Positions 28,985 to 38,124 of a stretch of DNA of 64,000 nt are shown one piece after another. Where the stretch lies: positions 1 to 64,000 of the forward strand of contig NZ_RZHG01000026.1 of assembly GCF_003989795.1 (NCBI RefSeq), given 5' to 3'. The notes beneath the pieces were generated by a model. That model worked only from the letters and a program-made list of their open reading frames with translations, searched no databases and was not told where the DNA came from. Each line of letters opens with the position of its first letter. Within the stretch, counting starts at the first letter, position 1. Made by a program: the position numbers and the translations under genes. The stretch is from Vreelandella andesensis. Lineage in GTDB: Bacteria; Pseudomonadota; Gammaproteobacteria; Pseudomonadales; Halomonadaceae.

Positions 28985-30340
28985 TCATATTTTAGAAATA
29001 GCGGCCAATGGTAAATTAGCTCTACCTACTGAATAATAATTAAATCCTTTTGCTGCCATTCTATTTGGCTCGTAAAGATTTCGACCATCGAAGATAGTAG
29101 GCTCAGATAGCAGCGCTTTAATAAGTTCGAAATCAGGCGCACGGAAGTTTTGCCACTCGGTAACGATGATTAATGCATCGGTATTTTTTAACGCTGCTTC
29201 TTTGGTTCCACAAAGCGTTAAATACTCACGATTTCCATAGATCCGCTGTGTTTCTTCCATAGCTTCCGGATCATAAGCTTGTACCTTTGCCCCTGCACTC
29301 CATAGAGCTTCCATAAGCACTCTACTTGGCGCATCGCGCATATCGTCCGTATTGGGCTTGAAGGAAAGCCCCCAAATAGCAAAAGTCTTCCCCTTCAACT
29401 GAGCATTGAAGTGCTGATTTATTTTTTGAAAAAGCGTGGTTTTTTGCTCTTTATTTCGTGACTCCACTGCTTTAAGTAACTTGGCATCAAAATCAATACT
29501 ATTTGCAGTGTGAATGAGGGCCTGTAAATCTTTAGGAAAACAGGAACCACCGTAGCCCACACCAGGATAAATAAAATGGTACCCAATACGTGGATCCGAA
29601 CCGATTCCCTGACGCACCGCTTCGATATCCGCGCCCAGAAGTTCAGCTAAGTTTGCCATTTCATTCATGAAGCTAATCTTGGTGGCTAACATGCAGTTAG
29701 CGGCATATTTTGTCAGCTCAGCGCTTTTTACATCCATCACGATGACCTTGTCGTGATTGCGATTGAATGGCGCATACAGCTCTCGCATGATGTCAATTGA
29801 GGCCGCGCAATCAGTACCGATAATGATGCGATCTGGCTTTTGGCAGTCTGCAACAGCACTACCTTCTTTGAGAAACTCGGGGTTAGACACGACGTCAAAG
29901 CTGATATCGCTACGACCACGCCTCTTCAATACTTTTTCCACCGCAGCACGCACCTTGTCGGCGCTACCTACGGGAACGGTCGATTTGTTAACGATAACCT
30001 GGTCGCGCTCCATATGTTCGCCGATGGTCGCAGCCACGTTGAGCACATAGGTAAGATCCGCGCTTCCGTCTTCGTCGGGCGGGGTTCCCACCGCGACAAA
30101 TTGAACTTGCCCGTGTTGAATTGCCGCAACCGCATCGGTCGTAAACTCAAGCCGTCCAGCAGCATGGTTTTCTTTTACTATCGCTTCCAAACCCGGCTCA
30201 TAAATGGGGATGATACCCAGCTTAAGTTGTTCAACCTTATCGGCGTCTACATCAACACAGACAACGTGATGGCCGACTTCAGATAAAATAGCGCCTTGAA
30301 CCAGGCCAACATAACCCGTTCCGAAAACTGTAACGTTCAT
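28985..30340 (-). CDS. ugd: UDP-glucose 6-dehydrogenase
   Basis: 451 aa. Oxidises UDP-glucose to UDP-glucuronate with two NAD+. Rossmann start [44 protein letters not shown], and the catalytic cysteine in [16 protein letters not shown] are all present, and the C-terminal NAD-type domain has [27 protein letters not shown] precedes the start. With the downstream-acting epimerase gene next to it, it supplies UDP-glucuronate and UDP-galacturonate, making the polymer acidic. Confidence 0.95.
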   Translation of the reverse strand: MNVTVFGTGYVGLVQGAILSEVGHHVVCVDVDADKVEQLKLGIIPIYEPGLEAIVKENHAAGRLEFTTDAVAAIQHGQVQFVAVGTPPDEDGSADLTYVLNVAATIGEHMERDQVIVNKSTVPVGSADKVRAAVEKVLKRRGRSDISFDVVSNPEFLKEGSAVADCQKPDRIIIGTDCAASIDIMRELYAPFNRNHDKVIVMDVKSAELTKYAANCMLATKISFMNEMANLAELLGADIEAVRQGIGSDPRIGYHFIYPGVGYGGSCFPKDLQALIHTANSIDFDAKLLKAVESRNKEQKTTLFQKINQHFNAQLKGKTFAIWGLSFKPNTDDMRDAPSRVLMEALWSAGAKVQAYDPEAMEETQRIYGNREYLTLCGTKEAALKNTDALIIVTEWQNFRAPDFELIKALLSEPTIFDGRNLYEPNRMAAKGFNYYSVGRANLPLAAISKI

Positions 30341-30434
30341 TGGTGTCCCTGCTAGGATTTGGTGTACTAAGGGAAGATTGAGATGCGCATTTCACTTAAC
30401 TAAACTAGACATTTAACTTTATTAAGCCAGACAT

Positions 30435-31496
30435 TTAACTTACGGCATCAGGTGAAATATTCGTCGAACATTTATTTTTCGAATAATAGTCACAATACCA
30501 GTCAGTAAAGTTTTTAATGCCTTTATATATCGGCGTGGAGGGTTTATAGCCTACCATTTTTTCTAATTCGCCTGAGTCTGCGTAAGTATCCAGCGCATCT
30601 CCCGCCTGTAGAGGTAAAAATTCTTTAATGGCTTTTTTACCTAGTGCTTTTTCAATAGCTTCGATATAAACACTGATCGATACCGGATCGTTATTACCTA
30701 TATTAAAAAGCCGAAACGGTGCATTACTGGTAGCTGGGTCAGGGCTGTCACTATTCCACTCCTGAGCTGGGGTTGCAATGTCATCACTGGCACGGATAAT
30801 TCCCTCCACAATATCATCCACATAAGTAAAGTCGCGTGTGTGGTGGCCATAGTTGAATACCTGAATAGGTTCATTCGCCAAAATATGCTTAGTAAATTTA
30901 AAGAGTGCCATGTCTGGACGTCCCCACGGTCCATAGACAGTAAAAAACCTAAGCCCAGTCGTCGGCAATCCAAACAGGTGACTATAACTATGCGCCATCA
31001 TTTCGTTAGCTTTCTTAGTGGCTGCGTAGAATTGCAACGGATGATTTGCTCCATTGTGCTCAGAAAATGGCATTAGCGTATTAGCACCATAAACGCTGCT
31101 GGTACTGGCGTAAGTCAGGTGAGCAACCTTAGCGTAGCGGCACGCTTCTAATATATTGGTAAAACCAGTCACGTTGCTTTCCACATAACTTAGAGGGTTT
31201 TCCAGTGAGTAGCGTACGCCAGCCTGAGCAGCAAGATGAATAACTCGATCAAAATGGTGTACTTCAAAACATTTCTTCACCGCTTGTTGATTAGCTAAAT
31301 TGGCACGAATGGAAAAGTAGTTGCTTTTCGTCTCACTAGCCGTTTTTTCAAGTATGTTTAGCCGCGCTTCTTTTATCCTGGGGTCATAATAATCATTAAC
31401 GTTATCAAAACCGACAATACTATCTCCCCGCTCTAGCAGTCGTTTAGCAGTGTGAAAGCCGATGAATCCAGCGTGGCCGGTAACTAGAATCTTCAT
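30435..31496 (-). CDS. UDP-glucuronate 4-epimerase-like NAD-dependent epimerase
   Basis: 353-aa extended [23 protein letters not shown] binds NAD; STSSVYG and the YxxxK of [20 protein letters not shown] are catalytic; [20 protein letters not shown] is characteristic of UDP-glucuronate 4-epimerases. The ATG at 31496 follows GGAG at 7 nt, so the longer frame to 31559 is rejected. Next to ugd, it would convert UDP-GlcA to UDP-GalA. Confidence 0.9.
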   Translation of the reverse strand: MKILVTGHAGFIGFHTAKRLLERGDSIVGFDNVNDYYDPRIKEARLNILEKTASETKSNYFSIRANLANQQAVKKCFEVHHFDRVIHLAAQAGVRYSLENPLSYVESNVTGFTNILEACRYAKVAHLTYASTSSVYGANTLMPFSEHNGANHPLQFYAATKKANEMMAHSYSHLFGLPTTGLRFFTVYGPWGRPDMALFKFTKHILANEPIQVFNYGHHTRDFTYVDDIVEGIIRASDDIATPAQEWNSDSPDPATSNAPFRLFNIGNNDPVSISVYIEAIEKALGKKAIKEFLPLQAGDALDTYADSGELEKMVGYKPSTPIYKGIKNFTDWYCDYYSKNKCSTNISPDAVS

Positions 31497-31545
31497 ACAG
31501 TGACTCCATGACAAAACAACCAAGAGCATTAGGAAGGGAGACAGT

Positions 31546-32742
31546 TCAGTTACGGACAAGACGTTGAATGTGTTGCCAACTCACCCGCCTCAAACCATCC
31601 AAGGTTAAAGGCACTAGTGCCATTGAACGCACCATGGTAAGTATCGGGCGCGGAAGCTTGTTTAAACATAAGGTTCGAGGTAGCCCGGTATAGGGGAACC
31701 AGCGTTCATGATAAGAGCCCTGATGAGCCAAAAGCGGCAAATCTCCCTTGAAGCGTGACGGGACGGCATACCAGGCATAATTACCCTTCAATGTCTCTAT
31801 CTCTTCAGTACCAGGCTGCAAGAATTCAAAATCGATGATTTTGAGTCCCTGGCAAGGGTCATAAATCAAATCTTGTGGAGTGAGATCAATACACTCGTAG
31901 CCAAGACGTCGGTAGTGCAAGATAACGGCTCTCACACGTTCTATTGTCCAGATAGGCAGTAACCCATGGGGTGAGAAAGGCGCACGGGGCGATAGTATCC
32001 GCTCCATGCTATTGGAATAGCGCTCAAATACTAAGTAATGGGGCCCTACCTCCAGCAAACGCGATACTTCAGGTAATGACGCTCCCAATTCACGGGCTTG
32101 CACTTCACGCTCTAAATACCGTTCACGACCTGGGCGAAACGTTTTACAAATTGCTTCTGTACCGTGAAATTCCACCAGTTCAACCTTGGCTCGACACACT
32201 TGCTTACTCAAGTCGGCCAGAACGGGATATGGCGTACGAAATTGCATGTTATAGCGCTGAGATGCTGTGCGTAATTTATCTATCCGGTGTGGCACTATTT
32301 GATTTAGAAATTCAAATGTGTCCGTAGTGTTACGCGACAAATATAGCGGGCTGTATTGCTCTTGGCTGCTGCGGCCCTTGTTGACCTTTTGGTTTAGCAG
32401 TGTTTCGACTGTAAGCAACCGTGCATTGTCAATTCGCCCGGGCGCTTCTCTTGAAGACGGCTGCTCCATCACAGGGTGAACATCGTGCACTACTAAAAAG
32501 TAAACTGGCAGACCGGCATTGTCTGGCCACTTTTCAGACACCTGCTCTACGCCATCAATCCACTGCGCTAACGTTTTTCGCTGCTCCTCTTGAATTGTCA
32601 TTTCGTGCAAAATATTGAAACCATAGCGATCCAGCAAGCTATGTAAAACATCTAAATATGCTAGCCCACGCTCTCTTATTACAAGAACAGCCATACCGGT
32701 TAGCCACTCCTGCTCCTCGACATCACGTTGTTTATTCATCAT
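31546..32742 (-). CDS. NDK-like N-terminus fused to a kinase-like domain, unknown function
   Basis: 398 aa, no transmembrane segment. Residues about 17-160 look like a worn nucleoside-diphosphate kinase ([24 protein letters not shown] at the start, [12 protein letters not shown] where NDK has its His-containing loop, so the catalytic His is missing). Residues about 190-340 look like a protein- or sugar-kinase fold: [23 protein letters not shown] (Lys and Glu), YLVFERYS (hinge), [13 protein letters not shown] (catalytic loop) and LKIIDFEF (DFG-like). AAGGAG precedes the start. It lies 49 bp before the epimerase gene. Domain reading is by eye; function unknown. Confidence 0.6.
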   Translation of the reverse strand: MMNKQRDVEEQEWLTGMAVLVIRERGLAYLDVLHSLLDRYGFNILHEMTIQEEQRKTLAQWIDGVEQVSEKWPDNAGLPVYFLVVHDVHPVMEQPSSREAPGRIDNARLLTVETLLNQKVNKGRSSQEQYSPLYLSRNTTDTFEFLNQIVPHRIDKLRTASQRYNMQFRTPYPVLADLSKQVCRAKVELVEFHGTEAICKTFRPGRERYLEREVQARELGASLPEVSRLLEVGPHYLVFERYSNSMERILSPRAPFSPHGLLPIWTIERVRAVILHYRRLGYECIDLTPQDLIYDPCQGLKIIDFEFLQPGTEEIETLKGNYAWYAVPSRFKGDLPLLAHQGSYHERWFPYTGLPRTLCLNKLPRPILTMVRSMALVPLTLDGLRRVSWQHIQRLVRN

Positions 32743-33039
32743 AGCTTTTCTCCTTTTAAGCCAAGGAAGTAGTAGAGAGGGTTGTTTAATAACACTAGTA
32801 AAATAACTAGTAAGATCATAAAAAAGTAAAAAAGGTCATAAGAGAGCGGATAAATGAAAATCGTTAATTAAAGTTTTAAAGATGATTTAAAATACTTTTA
32901 AAATCAGTCTTTTTTATTTTATGGAGCTTTAATATTGTGGTCAGGAATTAACTACCAGTGGAACGCCGACCAACTTACCCACTTAAGCAGGAGAAACTCC
33001 AAGAAAATAAGCGACATTATTCGGCTTCCCATCAACATG
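32743..33039. other. AT-rich gap inside the capsule locus
   Basis: 297 bp without a gene, unusually AT-rich. An imperfect inverted repeat (GATTTAAAA / TTTTAAAATC, 32885-32907) followed by T-rich sequence could act as a weak terminator or pause site after the dehydratase gene. No promoter that I would defend. Confidence 0.4.
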
Positions 33040-35037
33040 TTAGCTTTCTTTAGTGGCTGGATTAAGTATTGGATCGAGCCGAGTCATTGAACTGACAAAA
33101 GGAGTTGTATTTAGGTGTTGAGGCTGCGTTTTGTGAAGCGTGTTTTGACGAGCCATCCATACTAAGTCGGCAATATCGTCTAGAGGGTGATAATCCAGAG
33201 GAGCCGATTGTAAAAGTTGTCGAATACGCAAATGGTCTGTTTCAGCAAAGGATTGTTCTAGTTCTCTTAAAAAAGCTTCAAGCCTAGGCCATTCCCAGAA
33301 ACGTTCTTTTGACGTCATAATACGATCATGTCGCGTCTTACTAACGTCGTCACCAATCAACAGCTCCTCATATAACTTTTCGCCTGGTCGCAAGCCGGAA
33401 TAAACGATCTCAATATCACCTTCGGGGTGACCGGCATCTTTAACTTCGAGCCCTGAAAGTCGAACCATATTCATTGCCAAATCTAATATACGGACGGGTT
33501 CGCCCATATCGAGCACAAACACCTCGCCGCCCTCGCCCATCGCGCCAGCCTGAATAACCAATTGAGCGGCTTCAGGAATCGTCATGAAATAACGGGTGAT
33601 CTCCGGATGGGTTACCCTGATAGGGCCTCCCTGCTCAATCTGCTTGCGAAACAACGGAACAACAGAGCCACTAGACCCCAGCACATTTCCAAACCGCACC
33701 ATGCAGAAACGTGTATTTGACTGGGCGTGGGCGAATGCTTGGCAAATAAGTTCGGTCAACCGTTTGGAAGCCCCCATCGCATTGGTGGGACGTACTGCCT
33801 TATCGGTGGAAATAACAACAAAAGTTTCTACACCCGCTGTCATTGCTGCCTGAGCTAGGTTTAAGGTGCCAAAGACATTGTTGCTGACTCCCTGAACAAG
33901 GTTAAACTCGACCATCGGCACATGTTTGTAAGCTGCTGCATGGTAGACGGTATGCACTTCAAAGCTTTCAAATACCGCCTTCAGGCTAACCACATGCTCA
34001 ACTGATACAAGCAGCGGTTTTAGCTCGCATCGTGAATGGGTCGTTTCAATTAGCTGCCTCAACTCCTGCTCAATGGCGTACAGGCCAAATTCGCAGTTGT
34101 CGACCAACAATAGCCGTATTGGGTTTTGAGCAAGTATCTGACGGCATAACTCACTGCCAATTGACCCGCCTGCGCCGGTCACCATGACTGCCTTATCTTG
34201 GATATTGGCTTGCAGTAACTCAGCAAAAGCTGGCACTGCCTCTCTTCCCAATAGGTCCTCGAGCGCCACGTCATGAAGCTCACTAATTTTTGCTCTTCCA
34301 GCAATCACATCGGCGCTACCGGGAATCGTTTTTAGAGGCACGGAAAGGCCAGAAAGCCAATGTAATATCTCACGTCGACGCCACCGTGGAGCGCTGGGAA
34401 TTGCGAGCAAAACCATAGCAGCCTGATGCTCCTGAACCAAAGCGGCTAATGCAACCGGCTGATGAACCCGCAGCCCTTCGACCATGGTGCCTTCTAGCCC
34501 TCGCCAATCGTCTACAAAAGCCACCGGTTCATATTCTTCACCATGGCGAAGTGCATCAACCAATTCGCATCCCGCTGCCCCCGCTCCGTAGATCACCACT
34601 GGCTTACGCTGACGGCGCTGGCTATAGCGATACAGTTCACGTATTAAAAAACGCAGACTTCCAATGCCTAATAGAAGAAGGAGTGGGTAAATAACAATGA
34701 CGGATAGCCCGATAGCGTGTTCAACCATGTAACTTACCGGCACCACCATCAGTGCAGACGTCACTACCGCCATAGCAACTGTCGGCACAGTGACATGGCT
34801 CATGTAGCGAATCACTATTCGATATAGCCCGAGCCAGTGGAAAAGCAAAAGGCTTGTCGGCACCAGCAAGCCAATAGCCATCCAGAGGGAACCGTCTTCT
34901 AGCGGCTGAAGACTTTCCATATGAATCATTGTAGCCAGCTGTAAACTACTGGCTACAATCACGCTATCCAGCAAAACCAGTACTCTGCGTTTTATCCAGC
35001 GGGGCGTCACCGATAACGACTTCATTAAACTATCCAT
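33040..35037 (-). CDS. WbpM/CapD-family UDP-HexNAc 4,6-dehydratase
   Basis: 665 aa in the inner membrane. Four N-terminal hydrophobic helices (about residues 15-125) precede a CoA-binding-like domain (VVIYGAGAAGCELVDAL) and a catalytic SDR domain (VMVTGAGGSIGSELCRQIL near 290, AAAYKHVPMVE, STDKAVRPTNAMGASKR, GLRPGEKLYEELL). In place of the SDR Tyr the family uses a Met (NAMGASK), which is seen. It makes UDP-4-keto-6-deoxy-HexNAc, the substrate of the DegT aminotransferase. AAAGGG lies 7 nt before the start. Confidence 0.93.
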   Translation of the reverse strand: MDSLMKSLSVTPRWIKRRVLVLLDSVIVASSLQLATMIHMESLQPLEDGSLWMAIGLLVPTSLLLFHWLGLYRIVIRYMSHVTVPTVAMAVVTSALMVVPVSYMVEHAIGLSVIVIYPLLLLLGIGSLRFLIRELYRYSQRRQRKPVVIYGAGAAGCELVDALRHGEEYEPVAFVDDWRGLEGTMVEGLRVHQPVALAALVQEHQAAMVLLAIPSAPRWRRREILHWLSGLSVPLKTIPGSADVIAGRAKISELHDVALEDLLGREAVPAFAELLQANIQDKAVMVTGAGGSIGSELCRQILAQNPIRLLLVDNCEFGLYAIEQELRQLIETTHSRCELKPLLVSVEHVVSLKAVFESFEVHTVYHAAAYKHVPMVEFNLVQGVSNNVFGTLNLAQAAMTAGVETFVVISTDKAVRPTNAMGASKRLTELICQAFAHAQSNTRFCMVRFGNVLGSSGSVVPLFRKQIEQGGPIRVTHPEITRYFMTIPEAAQLVIQAGAMGEGGEVFVLDMGEPVRILDLAMNMVRLSGLEVKDAGHPEGDIEIVYSGLRPGEKLYEELLIGDDVSKTRHDRIMTSKERFWEWPRLEAFLRELEQSFAETDHLRIRQLLQSAPLDYHPLDDIADLVWMARQNTLHKTQPQHLNTTPFVSSMTRLDPILNPATKES

Positions 35038-35109
35038 GATTTACCCTTTAATATTCCTTGCTGGTTTAGCTGCTGATTATCCGGCCACTCGACTGGCAAT
35101 AGCGTTATT

Positions 35110-36249
35110 TCAGCGAACATCAGCAACCAGACGATGATGCGAAGCGGCTATTTCCCCTTGTCGGTAAAGGTGCCAACACAACACTAATACAACCCAGAAT
35201 AGCGTCGCCCGCAGACCATTATGGGTAGTGGAATAGATCAGCGGGCCGGCCACACCGGCCCAAACATATAGCGGTGCTCGTCGTAACGCGATGATGATCG
35301 TCAATAGGAAAAGCCCTAGTCCTGGTAGCCCGTAGGCAAATAGCATATTGACGAAAGAAGAGTGAATTTCGTGCCCATCGTAAGGTGCGAAGCGCTGACG
35401 CTCTGCCTCCCCCGCCCCCAAAATGGCGTATTCAGGGAAGTTCGTTAGTCGGTCAAATTTGCGCTCTTCGTAGACGCTATCTACTTTACTTGGCGCTCTG
35501 TCCATGCGTGACTCCAAGTTGCGCAATACTTGTCCATCCGAGCTAATATTGGCAATCAAAACGCCCAGCAGTAACAGTGGAAATAGCAGTAATAAGCGCG
35601 CGAAGTGCTTAATTTGACGAGCATTCGCCATGGCCCAACCGGCCAGCACCAAGACACCTCCCCCCATTGCGGCTAACGACGATGCGGCTAGAATCCCCAA
35701 TACGCCTGAAGCTAGCCCAGCAACCCCCAAAAACCTCATCCGAGGACGAAAATCATCAAGCATCAATAACACCACCACGCCACATAATGAGAAATAGGCG
35801 AGTTGGTTAGGGTTATTAAAGCTTCCGGTCGTGCGGTTCACGCCCATGGCTAACTGCAGCAAGGCCTGGCTACCCGCAATCATTAGTGCGATAGCGACGC
35901 CATTACGGATAAGCCCTATGGCGCGCTCACCATATACGCTAAGAAAACGTAATAACGCCATGCCAACAAGGAAATTAAACAAGAAAAACTGAGCAGGTCT
36001 AAAAAAGTTCGTCGTTCCAATGATCAGCGTCCAGCTAAGACATACCATCACTACCCATAACACCATCATTGCCCAGCTTATGGCGAAAGGTGAAACTTTC
36101 AGGTGTTTGTCACCCAGTGACATCAATAGCATCACGCCGACAAAGCCTAACAATATAAAATCAGTTAGCTGCGGCGATCCACTGGGAAACAAATAAAGAC
36201 TGCTTAACGAAAGACCTATAAAAAGTAGTAGTGCGCCTATCAGATTCAT
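35110..36249 (-). CDS. Wzy/O-antigen ligase-like polymerase
   Basis: 379-aa membrane protein with about 11 helices and one long periplasmic loop (about residues 240-300, ESRMDRAPSKVDSVYEERKFDRL...DGHEIHSSFVNML). The GxHEIHSxF-type region is the Wzy_C/ligase signature. It is placed between the ABC flippase and the dehydratase. It probably polymerises repeat units in the periplasm; a ligase role is the alternative. A second member is at 43479-44711. Confidence 0.82.
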   Translation of the reverse strand: MNLIGALLLFIGLSLSSLYLFPSGSPQLTDFILLGFVGVMLLMSLGDKHLKVSPFAISWAMMVLWVVMVCLSWTLIIGTTNFFRPAQFFLFNFLVGMALLRFLSVYGERAIGLIRNGVAIALMIAGSQALLQLAMGVNRTTGSFNNPNQLAYFSLCGVVVLLMLDDFRPRMRFLGVAGLASGVLGILAASSLAAMGGGVLVLAGWAMANARQIKHFARLLLLFPLLLLGVLIANISSDGQVLRNLESRMDRAPSKVDSVYEERKFDRLTNFPEYAILGAGEAERQRFAPYDGHEIHSSFVNMLFAYGLPGLGLFLLTIIIALRRAPLYVWAGVAGPLIYSTTHNGLRATLFWVVLVLCWHLYRQGEIAASHHRLVADVR

Positions 36250-36300
36250 GACGATACCCTTTGTCTATCTTGAAAGAGACTACTGGCTAGCGACTCCTGG

Positions 36301-38118
36301 CTAGAGATTCGCCATCATCTGGAAGGTATGATTACGGCTGGCCAATTCGTCGTAGGTGCCGGCATCCGTAACTCGTCCGCCTTCAAGCATGTAGATAATG
36401 TCGCAGTCCTTTACTGTTGCTAGGCGGTGGGCAATCATCACTACGGTCATCTGACCAGAAAAATGCTTGATGTCTTCCATCACGCGGCGTTCGGTAATGC
36501 CATCCAGGGCACTGGTCGCTTCGTCGAACACCAGCACTTTGGCGTGCTGATAAAGGGCGCGCGCGATCCCCAAACGTTGGCGCTGCCCGCCTGATATTTG
36601 CACCCCGCGCTCGCCAATATGAGTTTCGAGTCCCTCGGGGAATCTATCCAGCAGATCATCAAGTTGCGCCATGCGTAGCGCTTCCTTGACTCTTTCGACA
36701 TCAATATCCTTACGCTCGATAGCAAATGCGACGTTTTCGAGAATGCTGGCATCGGATAAGAATATCTGCTGAGGCACGAACCCTACCCCAGCCTGCCATT
36801 GCCGTATGTTTTCCTGGGTTAAAGGAACACCATCAATCAGTACATGTCCTTGCCGAGGCTCAATCAGGCCCAGCAGTAAATCGATAGCCGTGCTTTTGCC
36901 ACTACCCGAGGAACCGACTATAGCCACCATCTTATTGACCGGTATGGTCAACGTCAGCCCGTCAAGTGCCAGGGCTCGCGTTCCTGGATAGTCAAAGACC
37001 ACGTCTTCAAGTTTGATATCTTGCTGAGGTACCCAGGGCGTTATCGGAGCGGATGTCTGAGTGTCACTAACAGCGACAGCACTATTTTTCGACTCATCAC
37101 GACTAGCTATCAGATCATCACGAATGACGTTGTAAGCCGCCAAGTTGCCGCGGATTTTCGTAAGTGAGGTATATATCTTTTGAAAACCGGGTAGCATTTT
37201 GAAGCCTGCCAGCGCATAGATGGAAAGTGCCGGTAGAATTGCCCCAAGGTTGCCGTCGTAAAGGTTAAGCAAATAAAGCACCAGCACAATAACCGAGCCG
37301 AAGGCCACCAACTCAATGGCATAACGGGGAGCATCACTAAGTCCCTGCGTTACTCCCTCACCACGCGCGATACTATTGCAGGCATCATCAAAACGTGAGG
37401 TAAAATTTTCCTGACGATGTAATAAAAGCAGATCTTTAATCCCTCCGAACCCCTCACTCATCAATTTAAAGCGTTTAGATTGCGCTTTGGAAATCCGCTT
37501 GCCATTGCTGATAAGAAAACGGCGAACTGTTTGATAAAGCAAAAGGTAGGTGCCAAAAAAGACCACCACGCCGACAATTGCCACCAGCGGGTTGTAGAGA
37601 AAAATGGCTAAGGTCATGAGAGACACCATGACCAACTTAGCGTTTAGTTCCATGGCAGGGTTAATGATCTTAATAGTGACGCGTTGAACTTCCGCAGACA
37701 CCTTAGCGGTCAGGCCGCTAGTATTGTAGTTCGAATGAAACAACCAGGGCTGGTAAAGGTAATAGCGGTAAAGGCGGCTTGAGAGCTCCGCTCCCACTCG
37801 AGCGCTATAGAGCGCCAGGCGCCACGAGGTATATATAGAAAGTAGCGCCGCCATCAACAAAACGCCGAGCACCATAGCACCCAACAAGCTCAAGAAAGCT
37901 CTGGGGCTTTGCAAGCCGGAAGCGCTATAAGCCATTGCAAGCCAACCATCGCCCTGGAGCTTACTCATATCACCTACAACCGCCATGAAAGGCCCGATAG
38001 CCACCACCCCGGCGATCTGCGCCAGCGCCATACCGATAATCAGTATCTGGAGCCTCAACAATTGGCGCCGCTGTTGCTTAGTCAACAAAGAATAAAGTTC
38101 GCGCAATTGCTTCAGCAT
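36301..38118 (-). CDS. ABC transporter (PglK/MsbA-type flippase)
   Basis: 605-aa half-transporter: six hydrophobic helices in the first 330 residues, then an ATPase with Walker A GSSGSGKST (near residue 400), Q-loop, signature ISGGQRQRLGIARALY, Walker B VLVFDEATSALD and a switch His in MIAHRLATV. It lies in the capsule locus between wzc and wzy, and no Wzx is present, so it is the best candidate for flipping lipid-linked repeat units, as PglK does. Starts 6 bp after the wzc stop. Confidence 0.88.
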   Translation of the reverse strand: MLKQLRELYSLLTKQQRRQLLRLQILIIGMALAQIAGVVAIGPFMAVVGDMSKLQGDGWLAMAYSASGLQSPRAFLSLLGAMVLGVLLMAALLSIYTSWRLALYSARVGAELSSRLYRYYLYQPWLFHSNYNTSGLTAKVSAEVQRVTIKIINPAMELNAKLVMVSLMTLAIFLYNPLVAIVGVVVFFGTYLLLYQTVRRFLISNGKRISKAQSKRFKLMSEGFGGIKDLLLLHRQENFTSRFDDACNSIARGEGVTQGLSDAPRYAIELVAFGSVIVLVLYLLNLYDGNLGAILPALSIYALAGFKMLPGFQKIYTSLTKIRGNLAAYNVIRDDLIASRDESKNSAVAVSDTQTSAPITPWVPQQDIKLEDVVFDYPGTRALALDGLTLTIPVNKMVAIVGSSGSGKSTAIDLLLGLIEPRQGHVLIDGVPLTQENIRQWQAGVGFVPQQIFLSDASILENVAFAIERKDIDVERVKEALRMAQLDDLLDRFPEGLETHIGERGVQISGGQRQRLGIARALYQHAKVLVFDEATSALDGITERRVMEDIKHFSGQMTVVMIAHRLATVKDCDIIYMLEGGRVTDAGTYDELASRNHTFQMMANL

Positions 38119-38124
38119 TTTGGA

